From Theristus sp. LFF4_11 (Eukaryota > Nematoda > Chromadorea > Monhysterida > Xyalidae), in contig JASANC010004693.1 of assembly GCA_030248135.1 (NCBI GenBank), positions 62,001 through 126,000 on the forward strand: 64,000 nt of DNA, in the 5' to 3' direction. The translations under genes and the position numbers were made by a program. The notes under the pieces were generated by a model. That model searched no databases. It saw nothing but the letters and a program-made list of their open reading frames with translations, and was not told the origin of the DNA. This document shows positions 12,965 to 25,600 of this stretch, in pieces. Each line of letters opens with the position of its first letter. Positions within the stretch are counted from its first letter, which is position 1.

Positions 12965-15359
12965 ACGAACGAACATGCATTCATTCAGGCGATGCTTTTA
13001 GCCAGTGGCTAACCAGAACATTTTCAAACTCCACATCTGTATCGCGAATGCTGATTGGCTGACGTGTTTAAAAATGAAATTAAAAGTTGTCATTTGCTTT
13101 TTTTCAGATAACGGAGCAATTAGGAACGTTTGCAGTGACCGTTCTGAAGAAACCTCGGAAGTATTTCCGTTTTCAAAATTGCCGGTACTTTTTTCAAAAC
13201 AATTAGTCAATAATCAACTAGTATCGCTGTTTGTACTTACTGTACTCTGTACAACAAAATTTTTTGGAAGTCTGTCTTGTTGGTGCAACGTAATTTATAA
13301 GCTTTTTTTCAACAAAACACTTTGTAGCACTTCACTGTCTATAAATGAACAAAGATCAGTGTTTTTTTGTCTTTTTTTCTGCTGCCATCATTTTAAATCA
13401 GGCAATCGTGTGTGCAGAATCAATTGACTGTTTTTCGGCCTTTTCTGAATAATTCAAACTTCTCCATGGCACTTTCTCTCATTTCACTGTTCGTTCTTGT
13501 AGTTTCTGGAATAAGCTCCTGAAGTCTTGCATGTAAAGGTTCTCCCACTTGTAAAACCCCCACCCAACCAAAAAATTCAAAATTTTTATGAGACCTTTTC
13601 CTACTTTTTAAGGTCTTCACATAAAATTCCACTTTTAAAGAAAGCTTTTCAAACTTGTATAAGGATTAAGGAGACCTTACATGCAATACTCTCCGGGTAA
13701 TAAAAACGCGAACCTCAGACATGCATTATCCTTATCGTTTTTGTTCTTATGTACGTCATTTTCATTTTTCCTTTGATTTTCAGAGATGGATAGTTCAACG
13801 CGGGTGTATTGCTATTGAATCTGATTTTTTTGTTTGGTTGAAAAACGTAATTATACGGTGTTTCACATTTTGTAAAAAATAGTTTCATGAGCACAAGTAC
13901 GTGACAGTTTGGCAAAGTTTTTTGTTCAGAAAAACGTGTGAAGATTTGCTTAAAATGTGTAACTGTTTTGTTGCCCCTATTTATAGTCTGTTTGTTAGAA
14001 CCTGACCAAGCACAGATTTCAATGAGACGACTGATCTGGTCCTGATCATATTCTACCAAAACAGACAAGCATCATGTTTTCAAAAGTTTTGAATTCTTTA
14101 GTTCGTGTGCAAAGTGGTCGAAAACTTTTGTGTAAAATGTGAGAAATCATGCTAACATGAGACAAGCACACGTTGAAATTTTGTGATAAAAACTCCGTGA
14201 TTCAAGAAAATTTGAAATTATGTAGTTTTTGAATTTGTGAAGTTCTTGTTTTACGGAAGATTTATTGTGAATGCTACCATTTGAAAAAATGTATTCCTTG
14301 GAAAATATTGCTGTGACCGGAAATAACGAACGGCAATGTTGTTTACTGCTCCTTTAGTGATTGTGTTTGTTGCAAGCTTTACGAGGGACTGTTTTTTGTA
14401 CGTTGATGGTAAGAAATTTGTTTAAATCAAGAACAAAATTGTTGATACTTTTTTCGTTTTTCCCTTAGTGTTGTTTCATTTGAAATTTTCCACCGGTTGT
14501 CGAAGATATAAATACAAAAAGAACAATGTAATATGGGTTGAAAATCAATGTTGAACGCAATTTCTTTTGCAAACCGATCAACATAGAACACAAGAAACTA
14601 GAATGAATACTTCAGTCAAAACGCCAAAGAACCAAACCCAATTATTCACTTTAAAGTCTGAATAAAATACAAAAAATTGGCACCACGGCTGTTTTCGGCA
14701 AAAATGCATGACGTTTCAAATCGTCAACAATAAACAGAAAGTAATCACTAGTTCAAATTTATAAGCAAAAAAACGCCGCCACAAAAATTACGCACTGGTT
14801 TCAAAGGAACGATATGAAAATGGATTGATCAGCAACAGCAATGCACCAAATTTTCAAAACAATAGAGTGCCAAAAAACAAACAAACAAAAAAAGTAGAAC
14901 AAATCAATCAGTGAACATTCAACCGGTAACATTTGACGCTTTCGCAACCAAAAATTATTAAAACCCCCCTCAAAAATCAAATACAAGTGAACATCGCCAG
15001 AACGAAAGACAATGAAATGAACGACGATCAATCAAACGACCACAAAACAACACGCATCCAAACCGTTCAACTGAAAATGTAATGCAAACCCGCTATTCAG
15101 ACTTGAACCACAAAAACACTTCACTTCCTTTCCTACTTGGTACCACTCCAAACGCAGCTCAGAAATGCAGAAACGAAATCCACAAAATAAACGACAAATC
15201 TACAATCCAGAAAAACACAAAACTCAAAGCCTCTCACAAAAAGAAGAACGCATAAAGCACCAAAAAACCCCAAAAAAAATCACAAGATCAATGGGCGAAT
15301 ACACAATCAAGCAAAACGCTCAAACTCACGAAACTGTTCAGCAGCACGAATAGCAACGC
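12965..15359. other. Interval between convergent glypican and ATAD5-like genes
   Basis: AT-rich, holding the 3' ends of both genes and the inverted-repeat element at 13523-13690. I see no further exon. No AATAAA is well placed after either stop codon, so transcript ends are not resolved. Confidence 0.5.
13523..13690 (-). mobile_element. AGTCTTGCAT-type inverted-repeat element, degraded copy
   Basis: It begins AGTCTTGCATGTAAAGG and ends with the inverted counterpart CCTTACATGCAATACT. Internal blocks match the better copy at 58824-59080 in the opposite orientation. No ORF. Confidence 0.55.
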
Positions 15360-16668
15360 TCAAGACTCAAACACGTGCGCGACGGCATCGACACGCTGCT
15401 CGCGCTGATTGCCACCGTCGTCGTCGTCTGCGTCGGCAGGCCACCGAGTGGCGAGCAGCGTCTGCTGCAGCGTGCTCTCGCGCGTCTCGAGCGGCGGCTG
15501 CAGTTTGTCGAAGTAATGCTGTCGGCGAACCTGTGAAATACAAAAAACAAGTTCACTTCGCTCTTTTTCTGTCGTTTGCAACAGGTCGTGTGAAACTGGT
15601 CTGCTCAGCCGACCACCCTGAACCTCCACAATTCAAGGTTGGTGCAAAGACCCGAGTCACCAAAGAAAGTCTGAATCACCCAGGCAAATTTGCATGGCCG
15701 CATCAAGCATGAAACTACCACAGTCGAACTCTAAATTATAGGCAATCAGCTGAGTGGTTGGCGATCACGATGCATGCTTTCTGTACAGAACAGACTCCGC
15801 CCCCACAGCGCAGTGCCTGCACAGAAAGCATGCATCACGTAATGTCCAACCAATCAGCTAATTGCCTACAATTTAGAGTTTGACTGTGATATCCTTTTAA
15901 CGTCTACGCAGACGCATTGAGCCACAAACACCAAAAGTAAATAGATCATTGTAGCTTCACCGTGCGACGACGTGACAGCGAGACGACGCGATTTCGTTTT
16001 TCAGCGACACAAATCTGACGCAGCGACGGCTCCCAGTCGAGCGAAAACTCGTGAACGGCAAGCTGATTGGCCAGGTCGTGACGGACGATGTCGTAGGCGG
16101 CGCTGGGAGTTGCAACGGGAAGAGGTTTTGCTGTTGCCGAACGCTGATTGGCTGATGACAGCAGACTGGTGGTCAGCTGAAAGTTGCGATGATGGTAACG
16201 GCCGCTTTTAAGACGAAGGGTATTTATTTCTGACGTCACTTCACTTCAGTTCGCATTCTTGGAGCCAAACATCCATCAACTTTACTTCCAGTATCATCAA
16301 AGTGTTAGAATTAAGCACTTGTTCATGTCAAAACAAGTTCCTGGAACAGTGAGTGAAGTCCTTCAACGTTCTTCAACATGACTGGATCCAGTCGATCAGT
16401 ACACATCTGTTGATTTATCTGCCTTGCCATCTACGAAAAAACACCAAAATCATCAAAACCTCCCACCAACATTTGCATCGTGTCTTCTCGATGGACTACG
16501 TTGCACTGCTCTGTCCTGATTGGCTGGAAGTGTGCGAAACAACGCCAACGAGCACGAGGCTTCAGAGCGATTCAAAACGCCCGCGTCTCGTTTGAAACAG
16601 CGCGCGTGCTGCGTTGACAACACATCGGATTGTGTGAGCGGGCGTTTCAGTGAGTGCGTGGTGTCCGA
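15360..16668 (-). CDS. ATAD5: ATAD5-like C-terminal exons
   Basis: Exon 16176-15961 (EFSLDWEPSLRQICVAEKR) and the last exon 15530-15360 (VRRQHYFDKLQPPLETREST, stop at 15360) match the human C-terminus YLPTLRNICKTEK ... KRRFLHYFEGIHLDIP. The preceding exon starts at 16668 (SDTTHSLKRPLTQSD) and is open to about 16460. No donor in it has the phase expected by the next exon, so its 3' edge, or a short missing exon, is unresolved. Confidence 0.8.
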
Positions 16669-19600
16669 CTGAAAAAAAAACATTTTTACGATATAAACGA
16701 TTTTTTTTGCTTTCCACATTGCCTGCAACGCAAAGACCGTGCACACTCTGTTATAACACACTAAAATTGCACACACACAAACACACTGGCACACACATAC
16801 GCTGAAGCAAGATTTTACGTGTCTGTGTGTGTGTGTGTGTGTTTGTATGTGACTGTGCAACATTGCTGTGTTATAAAACCATTCTTCCAGACTTGGACTT
16901 CATGGAATTGACCTACAGTCCGATATCACCATATAGCCCACCAGAGCCGTTACATAGTACATACTGACACTGCATGTGCCGGTAGTTTTGCTTAAAACCA
17001 GGCTACTGCACAAGCCAATCCTGAGAAAGTCAGACTCAAAAACAACCAACCAATTCTACCGTTCCATCAACGTCATTCCCATCATTCACCAGAAACACAT
17101 TCGAATTGCCGCGCAAATCCGCCACCACTCCGGCGTCAGCGTACGCTGCAACGTGGTAAAGCGACAAGCCCGCTTGCAGTTGCAACAAGGTGCGTCTGAA
17201 ATCGCCGTTATGAGCGTTCAGTACGGCAGCGACTTGCTCCGGACGCAGCAAACAGCGGCCGGCGTGGGTGCAGATCAGCTGAAGGAATACGAGAGAATTG
17301 CGGGCAATAGTAAAGAGGCACGAAGTACGGTATCCATTGACCGCGATGCGGTCTCGACACGATCTTACCAATCTGTCAACGCCCCGATCTGTTTGCGTTC
17401 TGTTCGTTACCCGTTTCTTAACACTTTCCCGTGATTCTTCCTGGAAGGTCACAAAAGTTGAAGCAAGACCGTGTCGAGACCGTTTACACGGAAAACACCG
17501 TACTCCGTTGTCGGCATGATGACGGGTGCATGTTGGAAAGGTGCATATGATGACGTCATTTCGGTTGGACACGTTCGAGAAAACAGCGAATACAAATACG
17601 AAACGCGCTGATTTACTGTGTTCCTGTGTCTAGGTCTGGTTGGCGAATTGGGCGCTGTCTCGTTTCATACTCCACGAACCTGCAACGCGGTGACCATTTT
17701 CTGATGGCATGCCTGCACGAGCACCAGTTCAAAGTCGATTCCGATCGCATCCAACTGCGCCACGGTGTCACATTCGTCTGGAGAAACGCAGAAAAAAAAA
17801 CGATCAAAGCTGATCTTCGGAACATCACGCAAACAACAACGGCACTGGGATGTTTCATGATTTCATTCAGGGGTTCAGTGGTGTGGCACTATTGGACTAT
17901 TAAGTGTTGATAATCAACCAAGTTGTGGGATGGTTCTCTGCAGTTCGGCCTGGTCAACATCATATGCAGAAAAGGAGTGGTCTTTTCAGTGATGTGCCCC
18001 TCTTGAACCACTTTTTCGAGTAAAACAACTTGTGTAAAAACTTGTTCGTAGAAAATACAATAAAATGGCCCCCAGCATTGTCAACTGACCTTTGCAAGTT
18101 AAAATGATCGGAGTTCGGGCCTCGCGTGCCAGCGACTCAACCATTGACCAAAATGACTCCTCGCCCTCGAACAGAATGTCAACCTGCAAAATTGAAACGA
18201 AATTAGCAAAGATAATTGCTGACGCAAAAAGGAAACTTTTTATGTGGAAATTCAAAATCGCCAAAGTGACTCTGCCTGCATTATTTAGGAGACTCGCATC
18301 ACGCTGCCAATTTTAAATTGTCGCGTCATGCATGAAACAGTTTACCTATCTATGCGCGCATTCAGTCGCAAAACCTAACAAATCGATCATACCTCATCCA
18401 ACAGGATCACAGTGTGTTTGTCGTGTGCCAGTTTCGGGCCACCGCCGTTCGCGTTGCGTGTTGGCGTCGAGCAAGCGCTGCTTGACGTCGATGAGGCCGT
18501 CGAGTCGACGCGATTCAGCCGGGGCGGCTGCTGACCGGCTCGGACTGGTGACTCTGGTGGCGTGGTCGGGCGGTCGCTGGCGGTACGGTGTTGTCTGGCA
18601 AATCAACCAGGGTTCTTTCTTTCCCAGTCTTCCGTGCACGCGTTTTGTGTGTTGCTCTTGGATGTTTTTGGAATCGTTTTTTGATGTGCCACGATAGGAT
18701 GTCAATAAATTAACAAGAGAAACATTAATAATACAGGGTGGGCCAAAAAAAGGTTCCATTTTCAAACTGCTGTCACTGGCTGGTGTTTTAATATTATGAG
18801 CTGAAATTTTCAGCGCTGATAAAACATGCGTTGCCATTTTACTGACAAAATTTTTTTTCCGATATATAATTCCTAGCGCTCACTGTGGCAGATTTTCTAA
18901 AAAAACTCGAAAAATCAACAAATTGACTGAAATGAGTGCAAGAAAAAATTAGTATCAAGATGAGTGATTCAATTTTGAAACTGTTGCGAAGGTGACAAAT
19001 TGGTCTTTTTGGATACCCGCGATTAGGGATGGATCCGGCAAATTTGCCGGAATCCGGGCCGGATCCGGCAAAAGCCCATTCCGGCCGGGCCGGATCCGGC
19101 AAAAATTGCCGGAATCCGGACCGGAATGGCCTTTTTATGTCTAAAAAACATCTACGCACATTTCGTCGCTTCTTCATCACATTTTCAGCATAAAACAGCA
19201 CAGACACAGAAACAAAATCAGCAAGACACAGCACGTGAACCAACCAAAAATTACAACAACAACAATTGACAAAATTCACATCGCATAGGGATAATCAAGT
19301 GCTGGCAACACTCCATTCAGAAACATGACCTTTTCGGCGTTCTGAGTTGACAGACAAGATCGGCTGTACACAAACACCTGCCTGGCTTCAGAGAACATTC
19401 GTTCGTTTGCCACGCTTGTTGGTATCGGTGCCAGGTATGTGCGCGCGATTGTCGATAGTTTGGGGTATTTAGACGAGTTCAGCCGCCAAAAGTCTAGCAT
19501 TAGATCACTTTTGTCCGGTTCGTCGATAAAATCATCCGACTCGTACATATTCATTTCGCCGCGCAGTTCGTCTTCGAGACTGGATTCGCCTGACGGGTTG

Positions 19601-22600
19601 CGCGGTCGCGCAGCGTGAAACTCGATGTCTTCGTAGAGGCCAGTCGATTTCTTTTTTGGTTCGGGCTCGCGTTCACTTTCGTCATCGTCGTTGTTCGCGA
19701 TCTCGGATGTATCGTCGCAGTTTGTGGGCGTCTCCGGTCGTTTCAAGATTTTCTTTGCAATGTGAAGTAGTTCACAACGAATCGCGCCTTCATTTTCGAA
19801 GACGACTGCAGTTTTCTTGAATCACGGATCAACGTACGTGGCCATGATGTTGGATTCGTTGTGGAAAAGCGCACGGAAGCGTGTGTCGATACTGGTCAGC
19901 AGCGTTTTTTCGTCGAACAAGCCACTCGCATCGACTTGTTCGATGCGCTGCTTCAGTGCTCAAACGGCGGGCAACACCATTGAAATGGATTCGTCGTCTC
20001 GTGGATTCGTCGTTGGGGGGGGGGGGGGTTATCGGGTTTTAGGGCGTCACGGCACCCCGCACACCCACGGTAACACACGTCGCTAAAATCTCTGGTGTTC
20101 TGGGGCTCACAAAAAAGCAACTGTTTGACAGCTAACTGAATATGACCAACGAAGATGGCTGATTTCAAAAAAAACTGCTATTGTTCATCAACAACGTCCG
20201 CCGGAATCCGGACCGGATCCGGATCCAATTTTAGGCGCCGGAATCCGGAATCCGGAATCCGGACCGGAACCGGCTCCATCCCTACCCGCGATAGTTCAAA
20301 TCATGCGCTCAGAGTGGAAAGGTCTCACACTTGAATTGCATTTGAGCACCTCGAGCGAAATTCTGATGTTTCACAACGGACTCGAGTCAGCAGCCATGCG
20401 ACTGCGACAGAAAGAATTGTTAAGTTGATTTTTTGTTTTCTGTGTTGCTCTGTCTGTTAATTTGTTTCTTTTGAAAAGTTTTTCTGCGGTTTGAATAAAA
20501 ACAGTGTTTCAGTTTCAGTTTTCTGCAGTTTCGTCATGGTTAAGTGGACAGCAGAACAACGGGTCTGGTGTGCTATCTGGTGGGAGCAATCTGAAAGTTT
20601 TTCTGCAGTGACTCGCCAGTTTCGCGTAAAATTCCATCCAGCCGCTGCCGGACGACAAACCTTGATGATGATTTGGATGTCTATGAGCAATGATTCGTTG
20701 TTAAATTCTTGGTTAAAAATCCGTTTTTTTGAAAATTTGGGAATTTTTAAACATTGTGCTGTAAAACTGAATCTACCTGACCAAACTGGATAAAAATTTT
20801 GTCAGAAAAATGGCATCACATGTTTTATCAATGCTGAAAATTTCAGCTCATAATATTGAAATACCAGCCAGTGACAGCAGTTTGAAAATGGAACCTTTTT
20901 TTGGCCCACCCTGTATATTCTTTTTGTGAAACACCGAAGAAATTGAAAAAAATAAGAAAAAAACGATCTAAGAAACAGTTTTTTTAAATTCTTCCGTCAT
21001 TTTCTTTTAAAACATCATTATCATTCAACAAACCTCTTCGGTGTGCCGAAGAACGCCGCGACCGAGCTGAAGCTTGCAATCGGCGCTGTCTGCGTTTCAG
21101 CGTTCGCGTCCCTCACAATGCGATGCGAGTGCGTCGCACCACGTAACAATGGCTCCGCTTGCTTCGCCGAGCGCGCGCAGTTGCTGCCGAGCTCAATCAC
21201 GTTCAAGCCGTGCTCGTGGCAGAGTGCGTGCACCTGAACGTGCCGTTGTGCACGGTGTGTTGTGTTTGGTTCTGTTTCCGGTTGGTTCTTAGTGTGCGGC
21301 CGTACCTGACTGACCGGCACACTTCTTGTCAGAAGACATTTTCTATCCGATGTCATACTGTGACAACAAACACACTGGCACGGAATAATATGCTAGTATC
21401 GCATAACAACTGTATGCTAGTGGGTTTGTGTGCGATATCTAGATCATTTTAAAAACAGAGAACTCGGTTACAACGACACTGCTGCGAAATGGATCGCGCA
21501 TGTAACCAGTGTCTCAGCTGCATGACAAAACAGTGTCAATCACAAAAAACGTGAAATTATAACAATCGATTCGTTCCAACCATTGCCGATTTGCCAATGC
21601 CATTCGGCCCGGCAAGCAGCATCACGCTTCGCAGCGAGTTTGCCTCGTCATCGTCGTCGTCGTCAAAATCCGACTCCGAGTCTGACTGGACAAAACGGGC
21701 GTTTTTGCGTTTCCGGGCATTGTTGTTGCGAGTGGAGGTGGGCTTCGCTGAAAATTTTGTGAATTCATGTTAGTTTCGTCTGACATTTGACACAATATAC
21801 AAAAGATATGCGTCATTTTTTTGTTGCGTCCAAGTGCTGTACGACCAATCAGAGGACGTAATGGAGAAAACAACCCAGTTTTTAAAAAACTTTTAAGTCC
21901 GTGAAACTCGCTATCCACCACACTGCGTTTTCTAAGGATTGCAAGAGACAAAGAACTGCTGCCAAAAGCTACCCCCAAAAACGACCGCAATTCCGAAACA
22001 GCAATCAATCAATCAATCATTTGATCAGGTTGATCAGACAATCAGTCAATCAAGCAACGAATCACCCACGTTTCTTTTGGTTCCTGCGATGCAGCAGTTC
22101 AACGGCCGCCCGCAGTCTGTCCGTCCATTGGTGCAGCCAGCCGACCACGCGCTCAACGCCACTCGATTGCACGCACAGCTCAGAGGCACGTCGTGGCTTG
22201 AACGCCTCCGTCCATTGCGCGTTCACGCAGCGCTGCGAGCTCGCACGGTCGGCGATCGAGCGCTCGAGATGCGATGCGAATTCTGGTGTGTATGAGGAAA
22301 GTTTGCGGATTGCGATCGTCACTAGATACAGTGCTGGTCTGACAATGGTGTGCACTGTACTCATAATTGGGAGCAGTCACAAACAAACACACTGGCACAC
22401 ACACATTGGATAATTACAGCAGCGCGTGTGTGCTTTGTTTGTCGGTAAACGTGTCACCACTCTATGTACGGTGCTTGGACGAGGACTCGGAAGTCGGACA
22501 CTGTGCCCCCTTCCCCCACCCTCCGTGGCACTCGCTTATCAAACAGAGACAGACCTGCATGTCCTTGAAGGTACAGGCAGCTTCTCTCACAGGGGAATTC

Positions 22601-25600
22601 TAGTCGATTTTTTTCCACTCGATCACTTCCCCCTTCCGCTTACCTCTATGAGCGTCATCGTCGAGATCAGCAATCACGAGCGCCAGCGCCTGCTCGAGCG
22701 CAATCGGCACCGAATGCACTGCAATCGATTGTTCGTCGCGTTCAACTCGCAAATCGACCAGCGAAGTGAGGTCGAAACCGGCTGGTGCTTTTGAGTCGGC
22801 GATTGGTTGCTTCGCGTATGGAGACGCTGGAAGAAAACAAACAAAAAGTGAACAGAAATCGCGAAATGGATTGAGGCAAATAAACAGAAATTTAAAAAAA
22901 CATCCGAAAAAAATTAAATACAGGGTGAGCCAAAAAAAGGTTCCAATTCTAAAATGCTCTCACTAGCTTGTGCTGAGGTGTTTCGAGCTGAAAATTGGAA
23001 CACAATTAGAAAACATTTGGAGGGTTTTCTGACCAAATTTTTACGGTATGTTGCCCCTATCACTCACTACAGCAGAATATCTGAAAAACATGAAAAATCG
23101 ATAAATGTTGTGAAATACAAAGGGAGGATTTAGCTGTAACAAAGGGACCTCATAGCTCAAAATTTTTGAACACTGTTAGAACACTTTGGGAGGTTTTTTT
23201 GTGATTTAATTTTTTTGCTTGCACGTATCAGTTCACTTTTACAGTGTAATTTTCAAAAAATAGCAATTTTTGACGAAAAAACAATGGTTATCCATAGGGA
23301 TGGATCCGGCAAATTTGCCGGAATCCGGGCCGGATCCGGCAAAAGCCCATTCCGGCCGGGCCGGATCCGGCAAAAATTGCCGGAATCCGGACCGGAATGG
23401 CCTTTTTATGTCTAAAAAACATCTACGCACATTTCGTCGCTTCTTCATCACATTTTCAGCATAAAACAGCACAAACACAGAAACAAAATCAGCAAGACAC
23501 AGCACGTGAACCAACCAAAAATTACAACAACAATTGACAAAATTCACATCGCATAGGGATAATCAAGTGCTGGCAACACTCCATTCAGAAACATGACCTT
23601 TTCGGCGTTCTGAGTTGACAGACGAGATCGGCTGTACACAAACACCTGCCTGGCTTCAGAGAACATTCGTTCGCTTGCCACGCTTGTTGGTAGCGGTGCC
23701 AGGTATCTGCGCGCGATTGTCGATAGTTTGGGGTATTTAGACGAGTTCAGCCGCCAAAAGTCTAGCATTAGATCACTTTTGTCCGGTTCGTCGATAAAAT
23801 CATCCGACTCGTACATATTCATTTCGCCGCGCAGTTCGTCTTCGAGACTGGATTCGCCTGACGGGTTGCGCGGTCGCGCAGCGTGAAACTCGATGCCTCC
23901 GTAGAGGCCAGTCGATTTCTTTTTTGGTTCGGGCTTGCGTTCACTTTCGTCATCGTCGTTGTTCGCGATCTCGGATGTATCGTCGCAGTTTCTGGGCTTC
24001 CCCGGTCGTTTCAAGATTTTCTTTGCAATGTGAAGTAGTTCACAACGAATCGCGCCTTCATTTTCGAAGACGACTGCAGTATTCTTGAATCGCGGATCAA
24101 CGTACGTGGCCATGATGATGACGTACGTGGCCACGGAAGCGTGTGTCGATGCTGGTCAGCAGCGTTTTTTCGTCGTACCAATGCCACTCGCATCGACTTG
24201 TTCGATGCGCTGCTTCAGTGCGCAAACGGCGGGGAACACCATTGAAATGGATTCGTCGTCTCGTGGATTCGTCGTTGGGGGGGGTTATCGGGTTTTAGGG
24301 GGTCACGGCACCCCGCACACCCGCGGTAACACACGTCGCTAAAATCTCTGGTGTTCTGGGGCTCACAAAAAAGCAACTGTTTGACAGCTAACTGAATATG
24401 ACCAACGAAGATGGCTGATTTCAAAAAAAACTGCTATTGTTCATCAACAACGTCGGCCAAAAGCTGGCAGCCACGTTTTTTAAAGTGGACGATGCTGCAC
24501 ATAAGTTTACCACTCAAGACAAAAGCAGTGAACCGATTACCATTGAACAGAACACTAAACTAAAGAAACGCTCACTGATCACATGTCAAATGCACAACAA
24601 CAAAACCAACAAAGCACCGAAACAAATTTGTCAAACCATTAAACAGCTCTGAAACAGAGGAATCAACTGGTTAATTCGCGGGTCTCGGCCATTTCGGCCA
24701 TTCCGGCCGGATCCGGCCGGATCCGGCAAAATTCTGCCGGAATCCGGACCGGATCCGGATCCAATTTTAGGCGCCGGAATCCGGAATCCGGAATCCGGAC
24801 CGGAACCGGCTCCATCCCTAGTTATCCATAATCTCACTGTTTATCTTGCTCATAAACTGATTTCCGAACTGATGTATCGTCACGCGGGGTCAAATTGAAT
24901 TTTGTACAAAATTTCCGAACAACTGTTGAAAAGTTATTCGCATGTTCCCACCAATTGGCAGACCAGACTCGCTGCTCTGCCGTCCACACTTAACCATGAC
25001 CAACCAAGCAAAGACTGAAAATGGAATTGCGTCTTTCACTGCAGAAAACAACTTGTCTGCTGTGGTGAAAATATCAGAGTGGCAAATTGTGTGAATTAAA
25101 AAAAGGAAAAAAACAAGTTGCCTCTGGAAAGTTAAATTTGCATCTGTTCTGAGCAGAACCGCTCACGCACGCTCAGACTCGAAGTGAAACATCAGGGTGA
25201 TCAAAGACTGTTCAAATGCAATTCGGCATTCGGAATTTTCAAGCTACTGTTTGTGCATATTGCTTTTTTCATATTTTTTGTGTTGTGAACACTCGGGTTG
25301 TCACCAACGTTCATCATTTGATTTTTGTTACAGCTGAATCAACCCTCTGCATTTTACAACATTTGTCGATTTTTCATATTTTCCAGATATTTTGCTGTAG
25401 TGCGTGACAGGGACAACATACCGTGACAAAAATTTGGTCAAAAAAACCTCCAAATGTTTTCTAATAGTGTTCCAATTTTCAGCTCGAAACACATCAGCAC
25501 AAGACAGTGAGAGCATTTTAGAATTGGAACCTTTTTTTGGCTCACTCTGTAGTTTCACAGTCGCCAACCCTATTCATAAACGACTTGAACCGAGTTTAGA

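Larger units (their letters stand above)
18734..20913. mobile_element. Tc1/mariner-like element 1 with nested hAT
   Basis: Long terminal inverted repeats start CAGGGTGGGCCAAAAAAAGG and the flanks are TA/TA (18732-18733 and 20914-20915). The arms match for about 110 bp (for example TGCTGTCACTGGCTGG). A remnant helix-turn-helix reading frame lies at 20536-20690. The element is interrupted by the hAT copy at 19024-20284 and has no intact transposase. Confidence 0.85.
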